Shown: one piece after another, positions 1 to 11,265 of the stretch
Position numbering within the stretch: position 1 is the first letter of the stretch
How the letters are laid out: the number at the start of each line of letters is the position of its first letter
From: Sarocladium kiliense
Taxonomy: Eukaryota; Ascomycota; Sordariomycetes; Hypocreales; Sarocladiaceae
Direction: 5' to 3'
DNA length: 64,000 nt
Assembly (NCBI GenBank): GCA_030734395.1
Contig: JAUZTG010000048.1
Coordinates: 1,674,001-1,738,000, forward strand
Program-made: the position numbers and the translations under genes
The notes under the pieces: generated by a model
Told to the model about the DNA's origin: nothing
The model's input: only the letters and a program-made list of their open reading frames with translations
Database searches by the model: none

Positions 1-3000
1 AGCTAAGTGCTCTATTCGTGAAAGGGTATAAGAATAAGTGAATGAGTGCCACAGAATGACACTCGTCCTTGAGTATTATGCCAACGACGCAAATCGATGA
101 AGCAGGAGTTAATACTCAAGGTGTTCGTACCGGGTCCGTGAAGAGAGAGAATCGGTCAATTGCTAAAGGAGTGTGAGATGGATGAAGATTGAAGACTGAT
201 GAACACGATGAGGATACGGACCCGAAGATAGATGTCCAAAGACACTTGAAGAGAGGATGTGGTGTCGTTTTTGTATGCCGCCGGTGCCCACACTTTGTAC
301 TCAGACCCTGTGGGCAATGGCAAACAACCCGGAGGATGATCGCCGGTCCACTGCAGTTTTTCTTACTTCTTTCTGGAGCCTGGTACCTGAGATGTGTAGT
401 CGACAAGTAATTGAGGGGAAAGCAAAGGTAGGAGGGCACCAGGAAGAGATGATTGTCTCGAGTCCGGGACTGGGGGAGGGGCGTCTGGGTGGTTTTGCAA
501 GCACGCCCCCCTCACCCTAAGCCTGCGTCTGTGCTCGACGATGGACCAACATACATGGAGACCCGCTGGCCCAGACGGCAGATAAAAGACACTTTCTTGG
601 GTGAAGCAGCCTGAAGGCCGTGTGGAGATGACCTCCTTGTTGCAAATCGACATGAGAAGGGTACCTGCGCCTTTGAGAGACAGGGGCAACGCAGGGAGCT
701 CATGATGTCGACGGCTTTGCTGATTGGGGAGGACGGACTTTTCTGGCTCCTAGTATTTGCTTCTTGTTCACTCTGTTACTTCTGCCGATCCGCGTATGCT
801 TTGCATATCGAGACTGTTGTGGCTGAGCTCAGCCTGTTTGTACGAAAATGTCGATGGCCCCAGTACCCAAGACATGGCTGGCAGCGCTGGCAAATCCAGG
901 CGATGGTGAGAAAATGGGGTCATAACCCCTCAACATGAAAACAAGGCGCGGCTGTTAATGGTCGAGGAAGCGCGGTATGTTGGTATCTTCTGATGCAGTC
1001 ATGCTCGCTTCGCTCGAAGCAAGCTCAGACCCAACATCAGCAACCGAAACAAGCGCCTTGGACTTGGGTTAGAGACGGGGCAGACAGTCATACTGCTCGT
1101 GGCCGGGGTACCGACTAAGGGCTGGGCCATGGAGGACCCTGGAGCAGCGCGGTCACCCACACGGCCCCGCCATATCAACCCTTTGATGGGAAGCAGAAGT
1201 GTCATGGACTAACCAAAGTGCTCTGATTGTCTCACAGCCATGTATGGGCCAAAGAACCAAGGCCCAGGCAGACAATGAACAGTGGTGAGCGAGCGCTTGC
1301 ATCGGTCTGGATACCCGCATCCCCAGTGCTGTTGTGATTGGCTTGGCCTTATCGCTTACGTTGAATCCATGTTGGTAGACGAGCGATTCGATCCATAGCC
1401 CAGGGTTACCATTCTCCCGGGACAATTCGCAATTCGCAATTCGCAAATGGCCACGGTTGCTACCTCGCTTGCGCCGATGATGCTGGCGTTGTCATAACTT
1501 GACGCCAACACTTCTTCGTCAGACGACCAGAGCACGGGTTCGGGCGTACCGTATACAACATGCATGTCGAATGGCAGGGGAGCACAGCAGTCTCATGCGG
1601 AGGCAAAGACAAGGCGTTCACCGGTGGAGTCCCAACACATCGCAAGGCCATCTATTTTCGCGGGCCGGACTGAGTACAGGTCTTAGTACGGCAGAGTAGC
1701 ACGACAACAACCTAACGATGGTCAATGTCACTTCGGCGGCGGCCTGCGATTGGGTCTGAATGACTGCAGGGCGTCTTGGTGCTCCATGGATGCTGCGAAT
1801 GCCGCTGCGGTCAAGTCAAGCGTGCGCGGGAGGGTGCGAAAACTAGCCACCCCAACGTGCTTTGTGGAGGTCATTGCAGTGGGAGAAGCGTCGCAAGAGG
1901 GTCGTGGGAGACGAATCCGATCTGCGCCGCCAGTCGACAGGTCAGATTCCCGAGTCCAGCTGGTAGCGCAGGGAGCGAACCTCAGCAGGACCTGGGATGT
2001 CTCTGGCTCCACCAGGCAAGGTCTACTTTGGCTGCTCTTTCTTGCATGCATCCAGTCAGAGCTCAATTGCTTCTGCCACCGTCGGTGCACAGTAGATTGT
2101 AGGTAAGATCCGATGCAAGGTGGCTGGAGGAGGTGGAGAGGCATTGGGTCCTCTCGGGACTCGGGGACCATCTTTAGTGCTCGTTATTGTTCTAGTGCCC
2201 GGTGCTTGTCCTCTTCTTGCTGCTCAACTTGCCCAAGTGGAACCGCGGAGTCCATACTAAGGTGGTTTGTTATATCCGGTGGACATATCTTGTCAAACTC
2301 AAAGCGCTCGAAGACATGGTCAGCGAGACGCCTCACCTGGGATGGTGCCTTGACTTCTGCAGCCAGCGTTGAGATCAATGCTTCACACCCTCCTCGATTG
2401 GCGCAACCCCAGTGGCTTTCGATGGGCGCTGCCCCGATCGATGCGGGTGAGCGAGAGTGCCAGGGGTGGCCAGAGGCTTTGCGACCAAGAGCTTTGTCGT
2501 CGTTGCTTCTTCCGAAGTCGTTGCAGTCTCGGCAGCAAGGGAGAGTAGCGTAGGCGACAGCCCAGAACGATAGGCTGAGCCAGGCTGGGGGGCGTGTCCA
2601 AAGCCTTTCAACGATGCCCTTTTGGGATTCGAATGCAGAAGTAGTGCGTCCTGTACTGCGGGGCAAGACTAACGGCCGTTTGCAGTTCTTCTCGCTCGCA
2701 CGCTCACTTACTCAGTGCTGTGCTCCCTTGGATATGGCGATGGCTGGGCGAGTGATGATAGGCAGATAGTGTGAGGAGAACTTTCGCACGTTACGGAAAC
2801 ACGGAGCAGACGCAGTCATTGAGGGGCAGGAGCCACAGAGCACAGTGCATGCTCTCACTGTGTTAGACACTGTTTCACACTGTAGGCTACAGGGTCAGAC
2901 CTTGACCGTGGCGCCCCCCAGCTGGCCACAAGCCCTCCCTTCTTTCAATGACAACCACTCACGCAACGACAACCCCTCTGCGCGTCACCCTGCGTCTGCT

Positions 3001-4889
3001 TTGCATGAGGATCACGGCCATGCTATCTTAGAGTGACCCGCCTCTCGGCCGGCACTTTGCTTCACTGCTCAGTCAGACTCGACGTGGTAGAGCGTCCTGT
3101 CCGGAATGCGGCAGTGACCTTCTTGGCCCACGTCTTCTCGTGGCTGCGGACTAGTTCACGAGCCGAGCCCAGCCCTAGAGCTGTCTCAAGCACCTTGCTG
3201 TTGATCCTCCGCAAAAAGGCACGGCATGACTAGAAGATGCTGCCGAGCCTGGTCACAACAAGTGACGTGCAACATGAAGGGTCCAATTCATTGATAGAAT
3301 CATACGGCTGAGAAGGTCTTCCATCGACAGCCCACTTATAGATACGGGACATTTGGTGAGTCTGGCGTCTACACTGGGACTGAACACAGCAGCATCCCAC
3401 AAACCAACAGCTGTCGATATCATGCCTGGAGATCGATGGGCACGGACGGTCCTTTGTCTTTGCGAAGCCACTCCTGTGGAGCAAGCATGTCTCAGTACCA
3501 ATCTTGATTCTCGAGTCTCTCGCCTCCACCACACCTCACACAAGACAGCCTCTCGCGAATCTCATTGAACAGCCAAAGATTCTCCAAACCAATGTTTAAT
3601 TCCCCGGGTGCATATCGACATCAGCTGTGGTCAACCCTCTTTGCAACCACCACGTAGTTCTTTTCCCTTGCCATGGCACTTCGGCTTCTCTCCTTGCCGC
3701 CGCCACCGGGCCGCACCATCACCACCCACACACACTTGAGGAGCAGCTTACCAGGAGAGTATGTGCACTCCTGTGCCGGAAACACAATCAGAGAAACTTA
3801 TGCAGTCTGGCAAAAGCAAGACACGCATATGAGGGCAGAACCTTTCTTGTCCCCTACGTTCCTGCTACCTGGGAGGGGGGATCTACGTGGCTTTGGTCCA
3901 AACACGAATACACACACAGACTGAGGGGGGGCTCGCAAGCCGACCAACGCAAGGGAGAACCTCAACCTCGCCCGGCCACTGTCAGAATTTCAGCCCACTG
4001 CACCGGCACTCTTCCCGCGCTCCACAGTGGAGGTTTCTAACAATAAGGACCGGGCAAACGAAACTCCATCTTCTTGCAGGAAAAATGCTTGGTTCGGAGA
4101 CTCGGTTAGAGTTGGTTGACAGCTGCCCACTATCACAATGGAGAAGCGAGGAGGAGGATGGGCAGAGGCCCATCCCACTCGGCTGGGATGTCATCATCAC
4201 GTCGCATAGACATGTGGACTGACCTTTGCCACGGATCGTCTGATTCCCAGCTTGCCTCATCAATGTATGTCTTACTCCATAGCCCCTTCTGGCAAGGAAC
4301 GCCACGTAGAAGGACCCTCGGAACCGATTTCCTGGTCCGAGTACAATGTTTACCCACTTCCTAGACAGTGCGGAGATTGTGAACTTCGCACTCCTCTCAC
4401 CTGCTCAAGACATAGTCCGAAAGAAGGGCCATCACACACACACTCAAAGTTGCATAGACCGCAAGCCTCCTCTTCGTCACTGCTGTCTGATAAGACGGAA
4501 ACCCCACCACCATACACTAGCAACCTCTTCCTGCCCTCCTCTTCATTTCGTCCCGTTCGCCTGTACCCGCTATCAAACCTTTTCTCCCTGCATACAAGAG
4601 TGACCGTCGAAACGCAGGTACGGCCGCCAAACCTCCTCAATTCCCGCCCGGCACTTCTATTCTGTAGGGTCCCCGTCGCATCCTCTCGCCCCAGGGCGCT
4701 AAGACAGACAGAAAGAGAGCTGTTAATCCCAGACGGTGATCATTGTCGGCTATTCCGCTCTCCCGGTCCCCCCATAAGGGTCCCGTGACCTAAACGTCAC
4801 TTCACTTGGTATCCTCCCTGCCTTCGGACGGACCCTCTCCGACCGCCTGGACTTCATGACTCAAGGTGTGATACTGCACCAAGCATGCA
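1..4889. other. Long intergenic region without a supported gene
   Basis: Open frames exist on both strands, but none exceeds about 180 codons. None shows a recognisable domain or a convincing set of splice sites. The longest, 4252-4788 on the plus strand, is low-complexity Ser/Pro/Leu and lies in a C/T-rich stretch at 4490-4650. That composition is typical of fungal promoter or leader DNA, yet no plus-strand gene follows it. A short inverted repeat (GTGAC, six bases, GTCAC) lies near 4786-4801. The region may carry the promoter of a gene to the left or non-coding transcripts; the sequence alone does not decide. Confidence 0.6.
1424..1444. repeat. Short tandem repeat, three 7-bp units
   Basis: Three perfect head-to-tail copies of AATTCGC. 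They lie in intergenic DNA and overlap no supported gene. Confidence 0.9.
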
Positions 4890-6142
4890 TCATAGTTTGG
4901 CGTCATCAGCCTGCGTCAAGGAGCCTGTCCCAGGAAAAGCTTCGTCTCCAGCAAACCTCCTGCATATCCGCCAAACATGGCCATCGTCAGCCAAAACTGT
5001 CTTCTTTTTCCTTCTTTGTCTTCTCGCCACACCTATGCAGGCAAGTGTACCACCCTCTTCGGAGATGAGAGGGTCTAGAAGAGGAAGCCCTCTCGGGGAG
5101 ATGGGCAGAAAAGAAAAAATGCCTTTCGGAGCAAAAGAAAGAAAGGACTCACCATCCACGCTCCTCGCCATGTGTGAGAAAACTGCAGTCGCTGTTGGCC
5201 TCACATCTCCACCCCCCTATGGCTGCAGATCTAGACTCGTCGTGCTTGGTCGTGGCTGTGCGAAGAGGCAATCAAAACAAGTCCACGTTAGTCTCTGCAT
5301 GTCTTGAAGGGATGAGTTGTCTTTTGCAGTAGATTGCCGGGTCGGAACCAGGTACGCGTAGAGTAGAAAGTACGAGATAGCGACGAACCTGTTGATGTTG
5401 ACGCGTTGGTCCGACGGTAGACACTCAGCCCACACGTGAAGGCTCGGAAATCGTCGACTTCAGGATTTTCAGGGATTTGCCCCGTGAGGACCCTCCCCAT
5501 GGCGATCAGGGCCGCTGCATGCGAGCAAATGATGATGCTCCTAACTCCCTCGGCGTCACATTGGGCGATCACAGCACGCAAGGCTCTGGACGTCCTTGCA
5601 TAGAGCTCGACCAGGCTTTCTCCTTTTCTTTCCGGAATGACAAGAGGCTTGTACGTCTCGTCCAGGCTTGGAAACATCCCTTTCAGTTTGGAGACAGGAG
5701 CCGGCAGCGGATGATCGAAAGGGGCCGAGCCGAACCACTCACTCAAGCCATGCTCTGCACGTATAGAATGATCCACATTGGGCTCCCCTTCACTTTGCTT
5801 GCGTCTCAGTTGTACGAAGGGGTCGATAGTTTGCAAGCATCTGTAGTAAGGACTGGAGTAGACCTTCTCGATCGGCGGTTCCACGGTCAGGAGGTGAGCG
5901 GCCAGCTCGTTTGCCTGGTCAACACCGTGCGCTGTCAGGGCAGGATCGGCCGCAATACCAGTTGGAGACCGGATATGCGCAGTGTATATTCCTGACACAG
6001 GGTCCACGGTCCAGCCTGATCTGAACTGTGCAGCAGTAGATCGGTCGGATAGTCAGCACAAGGGTCCAAACTTGGGCTGAGCATTCACTGAGCGGTGAAG
6101 ACGTACCCCGTGACGAACGATGTAGATTGTTTCTAGAGACAT
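4890..6142 (-). CDS. Histidine-phosphatase-fold protein related to the TFC7 (tau55) N-terminal domain
   Basis: Four exons joined on the minus strand: 6142-6107, 6025-5389, 5255-5153, 4959-4890. All phases agree and give 281 aa. The start MSLETIYIVRHG supplies the phospho-acceptor His11 of the RHG motif, and the next exon continues FRSGW. Further family residues are Arg74 in SSPYYRC, Glu108 in the SEWF segment and His181 in ICSHAA, so the active site looks complete. Known relatives are yeast Tfc7/YOR110W, whose N-terminal half has this fold, and fungal proteins annotated as phosphoglycerate mutase family. The small exons 3 and 4 encode the NSDCSFL...GEERGW...GDEAF tail that I recall from filamentous-fungal relatives. 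Whether it acts in TFIIIC or as a metabolic or protein phosphatase is not visible. Enzymatic phosphoglycerate mutase activity is unlikely. Confidence 0.88.
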
Positions 6143-6786
6143 TTTCAAGGACTCTTGTGGATTTCAAAGTAACTATGTCGGGCTTGGAGGCATCGAGACG
6201 GTATTTAGGGTAATTCCTGAGGAGTGGATGAGGAGTGAACCGAGGCTGTGTCTGGTGGTGGATAGAGGGGAAAGATCCGCACGTTTGAAGTCATCCACAC
6301 AGCCCCACAAGCTTGCTGCTTGTGCTCGAAGTGACCAACGTCCTTTGCCATGTTCCCGTCAGATCAATGGGAACGATGAGAACACACGATTTCACGCCAG
6401 AGAATTCACAGTCAGACGAGAGTCGAAAGTTTGAGGAGAGTTGTTGTTCGAAACCTCAAAACTACAGATCAGGCAACATCCATCAAACGTACGTCGACAT
6501 TGGTCATCATAGATTAGAACGAAACTCGTGCATTTGCCGAATTGCAAGGTGACATGATTGATGATTTTCTGTCGTATGATCAATCATAAATAAAGCACTC
6601 TATAGAGCTGCCACGGCCTTTGCTCGATGCATCATGAAGGTCTACATAAACGCCAAAATATCGCAGTCGTCCACCCTAAACTCCAAAATCACGCTGAAGT
6701 CTCATGAGAACGCCAAAATATCTCAACAAGACAGACAAAGGCGTGCAGTTCCGGTCACCTATGGCCACAGCACATCTGCCAAGCTA
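6143..6786. other. Intergenic: promoter of the phosphatase-fold gene and 3' flank of the F-box gene
   Basis: Both neighbours are on the minus strand, so this DNA carries the upstream region of the phosphatase-fold gene and the terminator side of the F-box gene. It is AT-richer than its surroundings near 6550-6660 and contains the paired 14-mer listed separately. No coding signal is seen. Confidence 0.6.
6649..6722. repeat. Paired 14-bp direct repeat exactly 60 bp apart
   Basis: AACGCCAAAATATC occurs at 6649-6662 and again at 6709-6722. A weaker related stretch with CTCCAAAATC lies between them. The pair sits 65-140 bp beyond the stop codon of the minus-strand F-box gene, and could be a 3' processing element or a protein-binding pair. 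Confidence 0.85.
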
Positions 6787-8859
6787 TCACATAACAGCAC
6801 AAGACCCCATAGTCCTTGCCCTTCGGCGGCTGTTCACCCCGTTGCCGCCGAATTCCTCATCCATATGCAAAGCCTGAGCTTCTCTTGCGCGGCGTCTTCG
6901 TCGCCGATATCCCGCCCCCATCACACCGGCTTCCTCATTGGCTTGCATGTAGTCTGCCCATTTCCTCTCTAGCCTGCCAGCAGACTTGAAATCTCCCCGC
7001 AAAACTCGCTTCTGGTGCTCGTCCACGGTCATTTGGAACCCATAGAAAGCCTTGAGTCCGATAATCTCGGTTGGGTAGGTGACCTTTCCAGGTTGACCAG
7101 TCAGGGGTTTGACTTGAGTATTGCGGAATAGTACCTCGCGGATGCCTGTCCAGGTCACGTTCTGACAGTCATAAACGACCATCTGCAAGGACACCCTGGG
7201 TCTATGTCCAGCCTCCGTCGTCCTGATGGATCGCTTGAGAACCATCGATGCGGCCTCAGCAAGTACCAAATCACTGATCCGCGTGTTGTCCAAATCAATG
7301 CTCTGAAGACTGACACACTTCTGCATCAGCGGTAGAACTCCAACATCGCTTACATTCTCGCAGTAGCTTAGGGAGAGGTGCTCAAGGATGGTAGCACATG
7401 GAGCTTTGGCAAGATGCTCGGATAGCAAAGAATTCGTAATATCTTCCAGGTCCTCCAGCTCAAGATGGGTGAGGCGTGGGGTTGTTGCAAGGATGGGTTC
7501 GAGGCCAGAGTCGGAAAGTGATGTGCAGCGAGAAAGCTGTAGGCCTTCAAGATCAGGGACCATGTGACCGATCGTCTTGACACCACGATTTGTCAGGCGG
7601 TCGCACCTGCTCAGATCCAAGTGTCGGAGTTTTCGTGGAGGCACCATCGGAAGGTCAGTCAAAACATCGATTTCAGGATCAATGCCATGCATGAGCGTCT
7701 GCAGAGCCTCATCACTCAACTCTGCACAGCCAGCCAGTACGAGCCTTTCCAAGTTGTTCTTTTTGAAAATGGCTTCGGCTGCTTCGATGTTGTCGAATCC
7801 CCTAACCTCACCGGCACGGAGATCTCTGAGCTTGTGGCAATTCTCAACCACAACTTGGATGCCCTTTGCTTCAACCTTGTTGCACCAAGATACATTGAAA
7901 GTCTCCAATTGAGGACATGATTCGGCAATAATCTTGCATGACGAGTTTGTCACAGCTGGGAGACCAGTCAGGTTAAGATGTACCAGCCTTTCGTTACTTC
8001 GAAGAAGGCTGTGCAGAGTGCTCTTCTGAAAATTGCGGCAACCCTCAAGCGTGGCATTCATGAGATTCTTGCAGGCTTTAGCGATGACCTCGGTGCGCTT
8101 GTAGTGCTCAACTTGAACGCAGCCCCGCAGGTTCAGATTCTTGATAAAAGGACCAGCGGCGACAATGATCCTTGCAAGAGATTCTGCAGGAATGTCTTGG
8201 TAGAACTCGGAAGCATCGAAGGAGGTCCAGAGCTGTCCATCAAACGCGAACTTGTAGAAAGACCTGCTAACTCTGGAAACTTGCACCAATTCCTTGGGTT
8301 CCAAGTATGACAGAATGTGTACCTTGAGCTCAAGAGGCATCAAGTCCCAAAGCAAGAAGGGGGGTTTCGGTCGAGTTCTAACCGACACCTGCTTCTTCAG
8401 CTGCCCATCTTGCTTCGACGGTTTGAGCTCGGCCGGGAGGGGGACGGTTGACGAAGTCGAAACGGGATACACAGTGTCGACCTTGCGAACAGCAGGCTCT
8501 GGTTGATTTTCGTCATAGAACGGAAACTCCGAAGTCTGAGAATCATTTGTCAAGTTTGTTGGAAAGGCAAGAGGGGACGGGATTGGGGTGGTCGATCGGC
8601 CTGCGTTCAGAGGTGGTCCGGTTGCTGCGAGACTGGCGCAAGATAGTGAGGCTCGATTCTTGTACGGAGTACCGCCGACGGACTTGGAACGACGGAGACC
8701 GCTCAAAGATTGTGATGATGAGATGCGCTGAAGCCCAAGGAGAAGGCGTTGGCGACCTTTGACCTTGCTCGGCAGAGTCTCAGGTGGGGTAGAGGACCCG
8801 GACACAGAAGTGATGGCATCTGCATCCACGGGATGACGCGTAATGGAAGTCTCAGCCAT
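6787..8859 (-). CDS. F-box/leucine-rich-repeat protein with C-terminal CaaX box
   Basis: Single exon, 690 aa. After a Ser/Thr-rich basic N-terminus of about 165 residues comes an F-box at about 168-215 (PLELKVHILSYLEP, then VSRSFYKFAFDGQLW). A long run of cysteine-containing LRRs of the Grr1/FBXL type follows from about 235 to 560, with repeats such as LRHLDLSRCDRLTNRGV. The last residues are SCAVM, that is Cys-Ala-Val-Met, a CaaX box whose terminal Met favours farnesylation. It is preceded by a basic RRRRRAREAQ stretch. By family knowledge such proteins are substrate adaptors of SCF ubiquitin ligases. Mammalian FBXL2 and FBXL20 also end in a prenylation motif, so a membrane-anchored SCF adaptor is the natural inference. 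Substrate unknown. Confidence 0.9.
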   Translation of the reverse strand: MAETSITRHPVDADAITSVSGSSTPPETLPSKVKGRQRLLLGLQRISSSQSLSGLRRSKSVGGTPYKNRASLSCASLAATGPPLNAGRSTTPIPSPLAFPTNLTNDSQTSEFPFYDENQPEPAVRKVDTVYPVSTSSTVPLPAELKPSKQDGQLKKQVSVRTRPKPPFLLWDLMPLELKVHILSYLEPKELVQVSRVSRSFYKFAFDGQLWTSFDASEFYQDIPAESLARIIVAAGPFIKNLNLRGCVQVEHYKRTEVIAKACKNLMNATLEGCRNFQKSTLHSLLRSNERLVHLNLTGLPAVTNSSCKIIAESCPQLETFNVSWCNKVEAKGIQVVVENCHKLRDLRAGEVRGFDNIEAAEAIFKKNNLERLVLAGCAELSDEALQTLMHGIDPEIDVLTDLPMVPPRKLRHLDLSRCDRLTNRGVKTIGHMVPDLEGLQLSRCTSLSDSGLEPILATTPRLTHLELEDLEDITNSLLSEHLAKAPCATILEHLSLSYCENVSDVGVLPLMQKCVSLQSIDLDNTRISDLVLAEAASMVLKRSIRTTEAGHRPRVSLQMVVYDCQNVTWTGIREVLFRNTQVKPLTGQPGKVTYPTEIIGLKAFYGFQMTVDEHQKRVLRGDFKSAGRLERKWADYMQANEEAGVMGAGYRRRRRRAREAQALHMDEEFGGNGVNSRRRARTMGSCAVM

Positions 8860-11265
8860 GATGCTTTGTGGTTCTGAGAGCGCACGGAGGAACGCAAGTG
8901 TGCGACGATATCTCTGGACGTGGGTCTGTGTCCTCGACTGTTTCGCCAGATTATCGAAAATCGTCCTTGAAAAGCTGGGATGTCGTAGTGGTGGTGGCCC
9001 AGTAGTCCCTCATGTCCAGTGGCAACAGGTCAATTCATGACTCCATGTGGTTCCAGCGGATTGCTGTCGAGGAGAACTGGCTTCCAGGCGACAGATATGT
9101 CTCTTCCAGCGAGGCACGACTTCTTCGAAGGCTATGGTGCAATCAGAAGCGAAGGTTGAGTTGAAGATAACAGTTGTCGAACGGTCGCTTGCCGGGGCAG
9201 ATCAGCCGACCAAGATTCGGAGACGAGGGGTGTCAGCGGGCCGTAGCGGGGCGTCACCCAAGACGACAACGGCAACGAACGAAGGAGAGCAGCGTTATCT
9301 GGAGGAGTTAAATGTGAGACATTCGATTTCGAGGACCCTGGCTCTACCGGTGACTGAAAGAGAATGATGATCACACGAGCAAGAAGGATTGGTGGAAGGG
9401 GGTGGTGATGGTGGAGGCGTGATGAGGGGAGCGTGGTGAAAGAGACAAGTCCAGAAGCAGCAGGGCACCAACAGATAAAAGCATCGGGGGCTCAACGGGA
9501 AACGGAGGGCAATCCAGAAAAGTGAGTGACTTATGGGTTCAGCCGTGGCTAAAGACGACGGAAAGTATCCAGTCCAGTCCAACAAGAGTCAGGAACAAGT
9601 GAACACGAAGAGGTGCTTTGCACCGAGAGGACCCTGGAAAGCGAAGCATCCCCCGCTTTGGACTGTTGGAGTGGAGGACGAAGAGGAGGGGGAGGGGCCC
9701 AGAGGCGCAGGAGAGTGGGTTTGGTTGGAGGGTGTCCCCCACCTCACAGATGGCCTTATCGCGCTATTGATCACTGATGGATGGCTTCGTTCCAGCGCAT
9801 GCCCTGATGAATGCATGGGCAGATGCACCATTGGGAAGCAGGGTCCCATCCATCATCTACTTCACCTACAATTCTCCTGATCGGTACTACTACCCACGGC
9901 TCGCTGGCTCTATGCACCACGCCGGCGCAGTCTCGGGCTCTCCGTCGGGCATGTCGCCGACCGGCTGCATACACACATAAAACCAAGTCACAGCCCAAAG
10001 ATATGCCAACAGGTGGCCTGGGTGCTCTTGCTTGATTGAACAGTGGACTGTCTGCCGCTGACTCGTGGTGCTTTGGCACTTGATACTGTCGGTATCAGGC
10101 ACCGACCCAGGTGAGTGGTTTTCTACAAGGGCTTTATTACTGCAAGTACCTTAGCGCACCGCTAACGCCAGTGAGGAAACACTCTGTGACACTGGTCGCG
10201 GGTCCCAGCATCGCCAGCCGATGCTCGCCGACCCCACGTTACTTGTTCAAAGGCCTCGGAAAGACGATAAGGGTTCTCCTGGCTGGTCTTCCTCCGCAGT
10301 CGTGCTGTTCTTGACTTGCCTCTGGATTGGACTTTCTATACTCGTCAATGATAGGTACTGCGTCTTTGGTCCTGGCGATATTTGCTGTCTCTGCAATCCT
10401 AGACAGCGAGCAACTTCGCGCTTTGCACTCGCCAAACCAACGCCCATCAGTGCCTGCCCCGCCCTGTGCAACCCCTGTTCTCCCGGGCCCCGCCCCGCGA
10501 CTCTTCTTCAACGGCTCCGGAACCACCGTCTCTCCCATCCCAGGCGCTTATCCTCCAAACGACTCATTGGGAAGACACACTATTCCTGTCGGAACCCTTT
10601 TCCGTGGTTTCCCACATTCTTTTCCCGGCTTCGGTTGTCCAGGATTCAGGCACAAAGCAACATCAGATGCTAGGCTCGGGGGCTGAACGCTGTAGGGACT
10701 CTGGATCTGGTGTCGCTAATGGACCACTGAGTAAGCGCGAGACATCTCCTGTTCGGTTATCTAGTTCTCTTATGATGCTGACTCGAGGTCATTCTGTCTC
10801 GGTTCGGGATAGTCATGCTCTGCCAGGCTGCATATGGGTGAAAGGCAACGTGACAGGAGTGACCCTCAGCTGACGCGAAACTAACCATCACAAGTTCACA
10901 CATGATAGGTGGCGTCACAACAGATGACTGCCCATAAGCACACCAACTTACCCAGCACACACGTCACAGCAACAGTCGTAGTGACACGCTTCCGTCATGA
11001 TTCCGAATAATGAGCTCTATTATACGAGTGAACAACGGCGAGACTACATCCCTTCTTTGAGCCTAAATATGCTTGTGCAGGGTAGGAAGAAAGTGACGAA
11101 CCTCGCTTCCAACTCCTTGTATTCCTTGTGGTGCCCGGCGAGAGTTCTTCAAGAACGGACATAAGCGCTGCAAACACCTTTATTTAGAGCATTTGCTATC
11201 TTCACTTCCACCATTGCCGCTGGCATGCTCATCCCACAGTCCTCCCCAGAATTCAAAGTGCTCGC
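8860..11265. other. Gene-poor region: F-box gene leader and unassigned DNA
   Basis: The first several hundred bases are the upstream and leader region of the minus-strand F-box gene; 9370-9700 is purine-rich on the plus strand, so pyrimidine-rich on the gene strand. Minus-strand ATGs read from near 9011-9050, so either transcription starts closer to the gene or a 5'UTR intron removes them. From about 9700 to 11265 I see only short frames without domains. Confidence 0.5.

Noticed and set aside
4252..4788. 178-codon plus-strand frame
   Set aside because: Ser/Pro/Leu content comes from the C/T-rich block it lies in. No domain is present, and the next gene is on the opposite strand.
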